Position numbers and translations under genes: made by a program
Origin: Labia minor
Taxonomy: Eukaryota > Arthropoda > Insecta > Dermaptera > Spongiphoridae
Direction of reading: 5' to 3'
DNA length: 64,000 bases
Assembly: GCA_963082975.1 (NCBI GenBank)
Contig: OY720348.1
Coordinates: 16,612,078 to 16,676,077, forward strand
In this document: in pieces, positions 20,910-33,847 of the stretch
How the letters are laid out: each line of letters begins with the position of its first letter
Position numbering within the stretch: position 1 is the first letter of the stretch
Notes under the pieces: generated by a model
What the model was told of the DNA's origin: nothing
Databases searched by the model: none
Seen by the model: only the letters and a program-made list of their open reading frames with translations

Positions 20910-21579
20910 ACCTTACTTTCAAAATGTTTTATCCAAACTTTTAACGAATAAATTATTGAAATAATAAGATGGCCTCGATGTTGACATGCTCTCAATTAAT
21001 AAAATGATGAATATTGTTTAAAATATAGAAAAATAAACTTTAAATATTTAAATAATAATGAAAATAAATTTGCATTAATTTTTTTTTTATTCAATTAAAT
21101 TTGTTAATTGAATGGATTTATTATTACATATTATTTTTTTATTTTTATTTTTTATTTTTTATTTTTTTTACTTTTTGTTTTAATCTTTGAAGCTTTTTAG
21201 AACTTTTGAAATATCTTCGAAATTGAAAGATTTTTTAATTTCAATTGAGATTTGTTTTTTTATTGTTCACAGGGGTATAACGAAAGATGCGGGCCTGATG
21301 CTCTTCACTCGGGTAATAAGAACAACAACAATTTCATCTACAATTTATATATATTCTCCCCCGTTGATTTTTAATCCTATTTTTTTTTTTTTTTTTTTTT
21401 TTTTTTTGTTTGTTCATTCACAATATTTAAGAAAGACATAAGCGGATCCCATTAAAGCGCAAATTTGCATTCCAATGCAATAAAAGTTCGAGCCTTCTGC
21501 TATGGGAATTTAATCTAATTTTTTTTTCTTTCTGACAGATCTTAAAATGAAACTTCCTTCCATTTCTCCTCCCCATCCG

Positions 21580-21612
<33 letters not shown>

Positions 21613-22975
21613 AAAAAGCGAACCAATTTCAGCCCCACTTACCCCCGACCCATGCCAATATAGTATACCTATTTTCAAAATGGGTTGTACTCAATTTCGA
21701 TGTCCTAATTTTCGAAATTTATTGCTAGACGAGAACAACTCAGAGACTACCATTACGAGTGGAAGCCCCCCCATTAAAATATTTGTTAATTCATGAAACG
21801 GAGGGGACAGTGGGATGGATAATTGCGCCCATGAATGTGTATAATGTGTTTCGACTTGAGGCGACACGTTAATCATTTGATGGATGATGATTGGTAGTGA
21901 AAATTTAATTGAACCCCCCCCCCCCTCCCTCCTTCCCCACCGATCTTGGGATTTAGCCGTTTCCGGAGGGGAGGATACAACTGGGTCAGTAAAGCTTGTA
22001 GGGATGAAAGGGTGGATAAAAGACCGACCGACCGACCTGTGGCTGCTGTTGGAGACAAACGAAACCGATTGTCATTCGGAGGGCGGGACACCCGTAAAAG
22101 TCTTTCGACCAAAATTCCTGCTGATTGGACCTTAGCTACCGGAATTGGGCGGAGTCTCTCCAAAATAGTATATATATATATATATATAACCCAGCGTGGA
22201 AAAGAAATCGAGTTAATGAATAAATGTTAATGTCCCTCTTTCACTGCCATGTTGGGGTATAGTCTCGCTCGAGAAAAATAGACCTTCCGCTTTGTGGGCT
22301 GATCCAGTGCAGCTGGCCTGTACACTACCTGAAATATCTCCAGGTGGCTTATCGTAAAACTATAGGTCTATGTTTATCCGCACTGCTCTTACTGAAAGAC
22401 TTTATGCTAATTCAGTAGCAGCCGCTGTCACGCAATGTCCAAAACCTCTCTTATCAGACCAAAAAATATGATTCATGTTTTTAGTTATAAAGCACCCCCC
22501 CTCCCCCTCACCTTTTCCCCCAACCTTCTTCAAAAGGAATTCCTTGTAATGAGTTAAAGAAAATGGCCGTCGGGATATTATTATTATTATTATTATTAAA
22601 TTTTTTTTTTCTCTCTCTCTCTCCTTCTCACTTTTACAAGCGGTACAGGCTAACATTGGTCTCGCTTTCATTTTCATTTTTCATTTGCATAACATAGAAA
22701 ACAATCTAATCTTCCATCAGAGATTGGGAACAACACATATATACAACTCCAAAAAATTTACACACCCCTCCTATTCAACCCTCGTCAAGGGGAGGACAAT
22801 TCTCATTTCCCACCGCAACGTTTGTCACTTGAAAAAAAAAAAATCAACTTTTTATTCTCTTCTTAAACATCAAATACAAATAATAATAATGATAATAATA
22901 ATAATAAATTATTAACTTCCTAATATCTATATGTAGTAAAACTTTTTTAAACTATAAAAATAAATTTAAAAATAC
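20910..22975. other. unique stretch with low-complexity tracts, no gene
   Basis: A/T-rich to 21600 with long T- and A-runs (21380-21407, 21583-21610). 21640-22450 is GC-richer and complex, with GACCGACCGACCGACC (22023-22038) and (TA)n at 22170-22189. Open frames in 21870-22230 overlap on both strands and look like shadows of GC-rich DNA rather than a gene. Confidence 0.4.
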
Positions 22976-22979
22976 TATT

Positions 22980-23430
22980 TTTTACCGACCGACGATAGGA
23001 AAGGAAGGTATTGTTTTCACACCAAATTTCACATGTGAAGATTTTTACGAATCATGCATTTTGTTGACAGAAAAAAGTATTTTTTGGACTAATGTCTGTC
23101 CGTCCGTCCGTCTTTCCATTGTGTGTCCGTACTGACGAGTATAACTTGAAAATAAAATTTGTTATATTTACTTAATGCATCATTAGCATGAATTCATCAA
23201 CTTTTGGTGTATATCCGGAAACCGGGCGGTTGTTTCCAAAGTAATTAATTTTATACTCATTGTCGGAAATTTTTCACTTAAAATATAGTAGTAATTAATA
23301 ATTGAGTAATTAAACTAAAAATAAAAACCAAGATAATATAATTTAGTCGTTTTAATTCAAATTTTAAAAAATATTGTTTTTGATATTTTATCTATCTATC
23401 TATCTATCTATCTATATATATATACGGCCA
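22980..23430 (+). mobile_element. HINE-C copy 2, 3'-truncated
   Basis: Begins TTTACCGACCGACGATAGG, then GGAAGGTATTGTTTTCACAC and a CCGT microsatellite (23098-23112). The downstream part (TCATTGTCGGAAATTTTTCA) matches copy 3. It runs out at a (TATC)n tract (23390-23411) with the hairpin end missing. Confidence 0.8.
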
Positions 23431-26400
23431 TATTTTTTTTTAAATATACTCAAATTTTATTATATATATTTTAAAAGAAAATGAATAATAATAATAATAA
23501 TAATAATAAATTTTTATTTCCAATTTTATATTTCTATCATTATATAAAATTATTTTGTTTATTATAATTGGACACACCTTTTTGAAATTTTAATTATATA
23601 ATCTTATCGGGTTTTGACTTTTTTAATTTGATTGTGTGTATTTTCTGCCTCAATTTTTTTAAGCCTATAGTAAATAAATAACCTTCTGAGTGTGTTGTTG
23701 TTTTATAAATTATTTATTACTCTCGAATATAAACCAAAAATTAGTATAATAACACAATTTATTAATTTTTTTTTTTTTATTATTATTTTTAAATGGAATT
23801 AAAAATTTTTATTTTTATAGAAATTAGTTTATTAAATTTTATTAAAATAATAAAAATAATTTAAATTTTTTTTTCTTCCTATTTATACTTAATATATATA
23901 TGACTAATGTTCAATTTTATTTATTTATTTTTTTTTAAATTATTTTTCTCAAAAAAAAAAATATAAAATAAAAAAAATAATCTTTCTAAAATTTTGGAAA
24001 ATAGGAATAGGAAAATGAGTGATAATAAGTATAACTTAAGTATAATGATTAATTTTACTAAAGTTATTGTAAATTAGACTACAAGGCACACATAATATAT
24101 ATATATATTTTATTTATAAATATTTACTAATACAAAATGTACCTTTTAAAAAGCGTTGCAGGGTTTTAGATCAAACAGATGGCACAAAATAAATATATAT
24201 TCTTTCATATATCTATATCTATATATATACATATATATATATAGATGTATGAATATATATAAATATATCTATATATATATAAATATGTATTTATATATTT
24301 AAATAATAATAAATATATAAATATATATATTGTAAGAATTTCTTGCCTCTTGACATGTGCATTGGATGCAAGGATCAGGAGGATTTCTTTGGGTGACAGG
24401 TTCTTAAATCCAATAGGAAACAAATCAGCTGAACATACAAATTTGATCTGAAACCCTTAAATCAATGACTTTCAATATTTCAGCCTAGATATATAGAATC
24501 ATATAGTTATTACTTAACAATAAAAAGAAAACAATCACAATCATAGTCTAATATTTTAAGAATAAGACTTTAATACTGTACAGAAATCTTCCTTATTCAA
24601 ATTTCAAATACTTAAACTTACTCTTTATTTATAGATTATGTATAAATAATACATACTTACATTTATAGAGCTATAATGTCCGATATAAATGTATTTATGT
24701 ATATTATACCTCACAATTTTACATAAATAAAAAATAGTTTTTTAAATAATTTTCATCTAGGACACACCATTACATGCATATAAAAAGTTTGAATTTGGGA
24801 ACAGAAGGGCGCTTGGCAGGTGTTTGGTTTATGTCAGCCGAATATTTTTTTTTTTTTTTTTTTCAAATCTCGTTTCAATTTGATTGTCTTATTGAATCGA
24901 TTTCGTATACTGAAAAATGGGTTGACCAAGGAAGACGTTGAACCGAAAAAAATATTTATGAAAGTAACTTTTTTTTTTTGTTTTTTTAGTTTTTTGAGAA
25001 TATGGAGGAAGAAGGGAACGTTTGTGGTCAGTTTGCCCTTTTGGATTGGCTGTTTGTCGGTTGTGTTGTGGTAATTAGACAATTCGTTGGAATTACCGGC
25101 CCCACCCCCCAACCGAGAAAAACCTCCAAAACAAGAAGAAAAGGAAGAATTTTCTGGAATGGTTCGAGGTTTAGCGCCCTACAGAATTTGGGACTAGGGA
25201 GACTTGAGGACACTTAAAATTATTAATTTCTACAATAGTTTCTATTTTACAAGGATGTAATTGTTCTCCAATTACAATTTCAAAAGCTTTATGACATATT
25301 TATGAAATATCTAACACAAGTACAAATATTTGTTTACATTATAGTTTGTGTATTATGGTATTAAGAATTATTAACAAGTATTTATAGAATAAGCGAGAAA
25401 ATATTCCCAATGAATGTTTTAAAATGTCCCTTGGGGTTGGAAATATTTTTCCCTTTTCTTTCTTATCATCTTTCTTTCTTTCTTTAATTAAATTTATTCA
25501 AATAGTTGATAAAACAGTAACAGAAGCGGACCGAGTAGGTCATCTCTCTCTCTCTCTCTCTCTCTTATCCAACAGACATATAGATATAATATACATGATC
25601 CTAAATAAATTGGGATACCCTCGAGAATGAGCGGAGACAGGTTTCCCAAAGATCTGCTCTCCACTGACTGAGGATCTTGATTCGGTTGGACACAGTTACT
25701 TACATTGCACATTCACTCATCACCACACATAATCTGTGGACCCGAAGATCCAACCTCGCCTATTCGTTTCAGGTGAAGTTAATACTAAGATGCATAGGCC
25801 TACATACATACACACATACACGTAGATACAATCCACGCACACTAGTCGACGGGAGATGATCTGTACAAGAGGAATGAGAGAAACCGGCATTACAATCAGT
25901 GCATGCCGGTGATCTATACATCCAGAACAATAATATTATTTGTTAGTTGTTAATTATGTATAATAATTATTCTTTTTTAAATGTTTGTCCTTTAGTTGTT
26001 CTGGAAATATAGATAGAGAGATTGAATGTAATCGAGAAGAAGATTCATTGTCTCCTTTATTTTATCTACATAATTTTTTTGCTAGGAGTTTACCAACAAC
26101 TTCGGCTGTTCCAACATAAAATCTCGTTTACATTATAATTAATGTACATACACTGCAGTTATTTATTTATTTTTTTTTTTTTTTTTCATAACAAACTGCT
26201 GATTTAACTAAAATGTGCCTGTTGATATGTGTTAGTCTAAAGAATTGGATTCGAATGAAACAGGTGGATCCAGCGTCGCCTACAGCAATTGCTCAAATGT
26301 ACACGAGTTTGTTTTTCTAATAGAAAAAATGGATCTATATATATATTACAAAGACAGTCTTCTTATGATGACTTATAATGGTATTTAATTTAAACATTTA

Positions 26401-27128
26401 TTTATATGTCTATCAATAAGTTTGATAAAGATATATAGATAAATGCATATTTATAGAGAATCTCTGTTAGATTGGTTATCGTTGGGCGTGAACTCATCGA
26501 GATGAAGCCACATTTTACCAAGCTGACACTTGTTTTCTATCTGAAGATATCAGGTGGCAGTGTGCTAAAACGTTTTCTTTATACCCTTCATGGACAATTG
26601 GACGCCGAACCATAATCGATCTAAGAAGATCATTAATAATAACCGTGATTTAAAGGAAGAGATATTTGTATACATATATAATCATATACATATATACACA
26701 TATATAGATATATGTATATAATTATGGATACACATTACAATGGATAAGAATAAAAAAATAATTAAAATAGTATAATCATAACCATATCATAATATTAATG
26801 GTAATAATATAATATAATATAATAGAATAATAGAATAATAATTATAATAATAATATAATAATAATAATCTTAAAATCAATAACTTACTACATTTGTTTTT
26901 TTGAATAACGTGAATTAAATGATTAATTTGTTTTATATATTTGTATGTATGTATATGTAGGTATGTATATATGTCAACAATATTTTTGTCAATAAGCTTG
27001 TTTAGTCTGTAGAGAATTACAATAGCTATATAAAATACAATTGACATCTAGAGACACTGAACACCGAGAAACCAGTTTGTCTGAAGATTTGTTGTCGCGA
27101 ACACTTCCTACCCTTTGGGGTGTGTGGG
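23430..27128. other. 3.7 kb downstream of dac; mostly transposon-poor, no gene
   Basis: Includes (TAA)n/(AT)n tracts (23485-23505, 24200-24320), a (TC)n run (25545-25564) and several complex unique patches (24780-25210, 25590-25920, 26250-26320, 26450-26640). It may contain the distal dac 3' UTR on the minus strand. Short open frames show no recognisable domain. Confidence 0.4.
25883..25910. repeat. perfect 8-bp stem-loop
   Basis: ACCGGCAT and ATGCCGGT separated by 12 bases. GC-rich arms are unusual for this region. If the dac 3' UTR extends this far it would be transcribed. No known RNA family recognised. Confidence 0.4.
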
Positions 27129-27138
27129 TTTATTTATT
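27129..27138 (-). terminator. candidate dac poly(A) signals (two overlapping AATAAA)
   Basis: On the minus strand two overlapping AATAAA hexamers lie about 180 bases after the dac stop codon, upstream of a T-rich stretch. They are plausible cleavage signals for a short 3' UTR. AATAAA is frequent by chance in DNA this AT-rich, and dac transcripts can have long 3' UTRs, so distal sites between 24 and 27 kb are equally possible. Confidence 0.3.
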
Positions 27139-27315
27139 CATTTGTTTTATATGTAAAATCTCCAGTGGGATATATTTTGAATGTTTTGCAAAACGTTCTA
27201 AGAAAAAAAATTCACTAGATTCACCCCCGGCTTCATGAGTCAGTGTATCATTGCGAAATGAGATCTTGCCAGTGCTCTTGGTCGGGGTGGTTATGCTGAG
27301 GGCACTTGGACGCAA

Positions 27316-27368
27316 CTAGGTTGCCGAAGTGAACAACACCGAGTTCTTGTAGTACCCAGCTCTTGATT
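27316..27368 (-). CDS. dac: dac terminal coding exon, ending GYYKNSVLFTSAT
   Basis: The acceptor TTTTGTTGTTGCAG (AG at 27370-27369) has a good pyrimidine/G tract. The exon completes a Glu codon and encodes SRAGYYKNSVLFTSAT followed by TAG (27318-27316). The tail resembles the conserved C-terminal tip of DACH proteins (vertebrate GRLYLKTTVMY): an aromatic, a Lys, then a hydroxyl residue and hydrophobics. The position at the end of an all-phase-1 series, the acceptor and the tail make this a confident terminal exon although only 53 coding bases remain. The 3' UTR continues toward lower coordinates. Confidence 0.88.
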
Positions 27369-30300
27369 CTGCAACAACAAAAAAAAAACATGCTATTTGA
27401 ACAGCTGTCGATTTCGATCCGTCGGAAAAAAAGACCCTCCCTATATATATATATATATATATGGTTTAATTACAAAGTGGGTGAGAAGTTTTAGTAACCG
27501 AACGAAACTCTTCCACAATCCTTGTTGGAGAAAATCAACAGGGATTCATTGTTCTTGTGGCTGTTGTTTATCCCTTCCTGGTAACAATCATTAATCAATC
27601 CACGTTCCTCGCGGCGAAATCAATCACAAATGAGCTTTAAAGAAGGCCTGAGGAGAAGAGTGATGGCGACTATGGTGGCTTAACGACTGCCTCAATTCGT
27701 GACGAAAACCGGCCTGAAAGATCGAAGAGAAGCCTCGCTTCGTTTGATGATGAATGACCATCAGGGCTATTGAAATGGAATCAATTGGTTGCAAGGTGAA
27801 GAAGAAGATGCTTCAAACCCCCTCATCCGACGGGTTCATTTTTGGGTGTGTGTGTGTGTGGTTGAAGGGGGGCGGGGAGAATAGGAAGAAGCCAACTAAT
27901 AAACTTACTACTCTTGGGACAGAAATCCAATTCTCCCTCATGGAATACTTATTTATTAAAACAATTCACTTTCATTCTCTAGTATTGAAATCTCCTCCCG
28001 AACTGTGAAACCAAGTTAATTTGCGAGACGTTGTCAAATGATATTAAGATTATGAAAGTCGAAACGTCGGATCTTGCTAACATCCAATCAAGAAAGTTCA
28101 TGCACCACCGCTTTCACTTAAAATATGCTAACAACAAACTAACAATACTAATTGTGGATTCGATATAAGAAAATCCATAAATATCGAAAACTGTAAAGAA
28201 TTGTTAAGCAGATCGTCGAAAGGAAATAACAAAAACCTTTCAATAAACGCATTGATTTTTTCTGTTTTTTCTTTCTTATTAATTCTGCGATACGCTGTAA
28301 ACCCAGTCGGTGAATAAATTATAAGATTAGTTTAAAGTTTTCCATCTGGATATAAATTGAAGTGATTTGCAAGTTTTGCTTGTTGCCGTTCCAAACAGCA
28401 GGCCATAAATAAATAAGTATAGAAGATTAATTTTGTTCCTAATGTTTAGGATTTTCAAACAAAACTCCAAATTAACCAAATTACTTTGAAATTGCAAATG
28501 ATCCATTGAAATTTACTTTAAGGTGACAAGGGGAATGAAAAGTTAAGTTAGAATTAATTTATAAAATGAAGGACAAATGATTTTCATTTAAAAATTGAAT
28601 AAATGATATAAAAATCAAAATTTCTAAGCAAATTTGTGTTTAGTTAAAAAATAGATAATATATTAAAATGATGATTCTTATAATATGATGATAAGTTCTA
28701 TCATATATGATCAAATAATAATATAATAATTATTAAAACTTTTGTGGTTTTTGTTATAAAATTATTAAAGGGATTTTTTTATCTAAAGACCACATTATAT
28801 ATAAATATTATTTATTAAATTAAAAGGTAATTATATTGAATAATCATCCAGTCATGGATTTGGAAAAAAACTTTACCAATGGATTTCTTTTTTAATTCCA
28901 AATAAACTTTCGCTTGTTCCGACTCAAGCGAAACTGTCAGTAAGTTATAGAACGATTGAAGAATAAGCAATCAAAACGTTGTACAATTATTATTTTAATT
29001 GATAATTATATAAACTGGTCATCCAGTCATGGTTTTGGATAAAACTTTACCAATGAGTTCCTTTTTTAATTCCAAATAAACTTTTCTTATTCAATTTTTG
29101 CGGCTGGTTTCTAATTTACGAATAAAAAATTATTAAAGTTTACCAGATTAGCTTATTATGAACGTTGAAATAGGATGTCATTAAGTAATGTTTTCTTGAC
29201 AAATTCACTAATTTTCGGTTTTTTTTCGGTTCGGTTTGGATATAGAGAAAAATTATTTAATTAATTAATTTTTTAATTTTCTTATATCCAAATATTTACA
29301 AATAATGTGGTCTTTAAATTAAAAATTCCTCTTTAATCATAATAATATTATAGTATAAATATCAACTGACAAATAAACAACTTTTGAAACTCAAAATACT
29401 TAACTGGAGGAAAGAATAGTTATAATAATAAATTCAAAATTGTAAAATATAATAATGAAAATTTATTGATTTGGTTAAATTGTGTGAAATATTGAAAGAA
29501 ACACAAATAGAATGGAGTTGATGATTATATTGTAGTATCAAGAAATGGTGAAAAGAAAACAATAACAATGACCATTGGACCACCTACAAAAGATGCTAGC
29601 AGGTGGGAGAAAGAGAAAAAAAAATGAAAGAACAACACCGAGAGAGGAGAAAGTGGTTGTATGTTTAATAACACACCCCGGGAAAAATAAAATGGTAGTC
29701 AGGTAAAGAATTCTGTTTTTATTCCATGAATAGCGAAACACTCATTGCTTAATTGAAAACCTTTGATCAAGAAAAGAATAAAGGTGAAGGTAAAAGGTGT
29801 GAAGAAAAGGGTGAGGGTGGTTTTTAAAGGTGTGTCTGTATGATGAATGGGCGGGAGGGGGAGGGAGAGGGGTGAACAGAAAAGAGAAGAATTGTTGAAA
29901 GAGAAGATTAATCGATGGAGATCCACACCGAGGAAGAAGTTGGCCAAGCAATTCGATTCCAATCGGTGACCTGGATTTTCCTGAGCACGGCCCGGGATTG
30001 GAAATGGAATGGAAACGGTTGGATTGTGCCAGGGATGGAGAAAGAGGAGGAGGAGGAGAAGGAGGAGAGGGGTGGGTGTAGGGCGGGGGGGGACCAACAC
30101 CAAAGAAAAGGAGAAGAAAGCGGGAGGGGCAGCAGGAGCCCGCCTCCCGGGCTACCCGGCCAATGGCAGGGGACCCCCGGGGGCCCGGCGGCCAACCAGG
30201 CGCCTCCATCGATCGTCATCTCGGGGGAAGAGGAGGGGGACGGCCCCCCTGGTTTCGCCCCTCCTCCCCTCAATTTTCTTCAGGTGTCTGTCGTCCAGCG

Positions 30301-33300
30301 CAATCGGATCTGTCGATAAGGCGGAATTCAATGGAAACGTTTCGAGTTTAGGTCCGCCAAGGGACCGAGAATCAAAATACAAAAAAAAAACAAAAAAACA
30401 AAAAACAAAGAACCTTCTCCCTTAAGAAGAGTAGTAGTAACATATTTTGCTCAAAGAAATAAATTCAAATTTGATTTAAAAATAAAAAAAAATGAACAAA
30501 CAACTGAAGAGCAAAAGATTCGTTACTTATGGATTATCATACTAAAAAACATTTGATCCCCTCTCCATCATTGAACTCGACGAGGAACGTGTTTTGGTTT
30601 TTCTATTTAATCAAACAATTTTATGAATTCGTCGTGTCTGAATAATAACAACAACAACAACAAAAAAAAACAGAAATTTTTTTTTTTTTTTATAATATTT
30701 TTGTTTTTATTTTAAATATACAGACTACAGAAATATTTTTTTATAATTTTACCGATTGAAATAAATTGAAAAAAAAACAAAGATATAATTTTTTCAATAT
30801 AAGATTTAAATATAATTCTTACGATAATTATTACTAATTGCATACTAAATATTTAAATTAATTATTAAAAAACAAAAACAATTATAATTGAAATTAAAAT
30901 ACAATTCAATGCAATGAATCTATAATATTAATAATTAAATAAAATCAAACAAAATTATTAAAAATTAAAAAACATATTTCTAATATAATTATTCAACATA
31001 TTTATTTATTTAAGAGGATTAAATACTATTATATTGAATTTATAAGCATTTATAAGCATATATATATTAAGTTACATGATTTCCTTAAAGAAATTGATGA
31101 AATCTCGAAATATCACCTTAATGAAAATTTGAAATTAAATAATAATTAATTAATTTTATAAATATAATTAATCTTTATATATATATATATAATTTCAATA
31201 AATCATTTAAATTCAATTAAATATTAATGGTTGCTCCGCGGTGGATAATATAATTTCTTCTAGGAAAATGAATGATGATAGTGGGGTGAATTCGAGGTGA
31301 GGGTGAGTATGGCTTTTAGGGGTTGTAAACATTGACCAACTCACCTTGGAGGGGCGATTTGACTTCGCGCTCCGCCTGCTGTTGCTGGCGGCTCTTCCTT
31401 TCCAATTCAAGCTCCTGGGCCAGGGATTCTGTAACGAGAACGATAGAATGTTAGTATGACACCAGATTCATTGGATTTCCATAAATAAAGAAATAATATT
31501 TTAGAATTTAGGAGAAATTACCCCGAGTGTATTGGAGCGCAAATCCAGTAGCCTCGGGGTCAAGTTCCGAATATTTTCTTCCCAATTCTAAAATATTATT
31601 AGACACATTAGACAAATGAATAAATAATTAATACATAAGAGAAATAACAAAAACAACATCAACAAAAGAGTTAAACTGGCAATAGACACATATACATAAA
31701 TTTTATACAATTTTTCTTATTATCTTGAATTCATTTTCATTACTCAAATTATCTCAAAATATCAAATACAAATAAAATTATATATAAAAAAAAATAATTA
31801 AATATGCCTAAAATAATTTTAATAAATGATTTAATTGAATTAATGATGATATTCAATAAATATATAATTAATTATACTTATGAAATGGTTGAAGAATTTT
31901 GAATTTTATATCTTAGGACAATTTGAACAATGAAGAATGAAAATTGAATGAAAATAAATGAAGAAATTTTATTATAAAAATTTCGAAGGAAAACATTAGT
32001 AATATTTTAATGAAAATATTTGAGAATTTATTTTCAAATAAATTCTAAAGGTTCTTAGATGAGACGGAAAACGAATTTGAAATTTAATAATTTATTTAGA
32101 CAATCGATATTTAAATTCAGCCAAATTACAATTATGCCGAAGGTTTAACATTCAGTAAAACTATATTATAAATATATATCTTTTGTTTTTTAAATAATTA
32201 CAGAAGAAAAAAAAATTAAAAATTCATTAAATATTTCATAAATCGGTAATTGTTTACGAGATAAATAAAGATTTTTTAAGTTTGACAGATTATGAATATC
32301 GAAATATGCAGCCATGTAATGTTTTAATGACTAATTCACTAATTATTTACTTATTCACTAATTTTCGGTTTTTTCGGTTTAAATATAGAAAAATTATTCA
32401 ATTAATTATTTTTTTAATATTTATATATCCAAATCGAATTTTTTTATCTCGTAAACTGGAAGACACCAAGAAATATTGATTAAGGAAAGTTTCTTTGAAA
32501 TTAAATAATGAATCCACTAGCAAAGTTTCATCCAAATCCCTAAAGTTTCCCGTTTTGTAAACAATTACGCATAAATCGATTTTTTTTTTAAATAAATATA
32601 TATTATTGATTTTATTATTTTATTTTTTCGGTTTGAGCTAGAATAATGAAATTATTCAAAATTCGTAGTTTTCTATCAACTTTTGAGCAATGTAGCTCAA
32701 CCGGAAGAGGGTCATTACCTACAACGTTTTGATTTTTTTTACTCTAAACTGACCGTAAAAATAATGATATAAGTTGGATAATTTTTCACATGTTTAAAAA
32801 TTGTATAAAACTGCTATATATAGAATTTCAGCTTGATTGAATCGCTGAAAGTACCAGAATTAATTTTTAAACACTGTAAATCACGTGCCAACACGTGACA
32901 TGGTGCCTTGTTTAATAAATATTATTTATGGATTTTAATTTATAATTTAATTAATTAAATTTAATTTAAATATAATATATGTTAATTAATCCAATTCAAA
33001 TTTGCGATATAGTCGAGTGGAGACACTCCAGCTTATTTTATTATTGGTATGTATTCAAAAAAAAAAAATTGAAATCCTCAATGGTGGTGTTTTAGAGTGG
33101 TTGCTTGATAAAAAAATAAAAAGATTCGAAATGATTGAAGGGGTTGGGGAGGAGCCGAGAGTGGGGGTGGCCCGATTTAAAGTTGAGGTGCAACAATGGC
33201 AGCTGTAGCAGCTGACAGCGACTGGCTACCTGTTTGGCCTCCATACTTGAAATTAATTCGAAACAAAAAATCTATCAATTTCAAAGGGCCTTCTCATACT

Positions 33301-33816
33301 CCCCTCTCATCTCACTACACACACACACACACACTTTGTCAAGGGTGGCTCCCATTAAAAACTTGCTTTTCAAAGCCATTATTCAGCGATTCAAGTCATG
33401 AATTTCGACTGTCATAAAAATTTTTTTTTCTTTAATATAAAAACTTAATTATATATATATTAATATATATATATATATATATATATATTAACTTTAATTA
33501 TCATTTTGAATCCAATTTGATTAGTAAAATTTAAAATAATAATTAATAAATAAAAATAATATAAGAAATATATGATTATTGATTGAATAGGATATATAAG
33601 GTGTAAAAAAATATATATAATATAAAAGGCGGGGGGGGGGGGGGTGGTAAAAAGAAAAGACGAATTTATGTGTGTGTTAGATCGAAAAAAAAAAATTAAT
33701 TAATTAATTGAATATTCAGCGCTTGTGGCGATGAATTCGATCGCATACATTAATTTATAATCATTCTTTGTTGATTTTCTTCTCAAATTCGTCGAGAGAA
33801 ATCAATTCAAATCCAT

Positions 33817-33847
<31 letters not shown>

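Larger units (their letters stand above)
27369..31344 (-). other. dac last intron, about 4.0 kb
   Basis: GT at 31344 and AG at 27369. It holds a CpG-rich island (about 29.85-30.36 kb), an F-family palindromic repeat (28.85-29.3 kb), and otherwise AT-rich unique sequence. 27400-28080 is less AT-rich and repeat-free. I see no further exon. Confidence 0.8.

Noticed and set aside
21873-22230. Overlapping frames of 83-96 codons on both strands
   Set aside because: All three registers are open because the patch is GC-rich. None resembles a protein, and no splice context is visible.
30280-30330. dac terminal exon beginning at the CTTATCGACAG acceptor
   Set aside because: The frame is open for about 50 codons but is Arg/Gly-rich with no Dac-like tail. 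The 27.3-kb exon has a better acceptor and the expected C-terminal motif. Kept only as a possible alternative.
29742-30425. Several long overlapping open frames on both strands (up to 155 codons)
   Set aside because: They occur in a GC-rich island where stops are rare in all frames, are full of low-complexity Pro/Ser/Arg/Glu runs, disagree with each other and match no family. Treated as a regulatory island with only a remote chance of an alternative exon.
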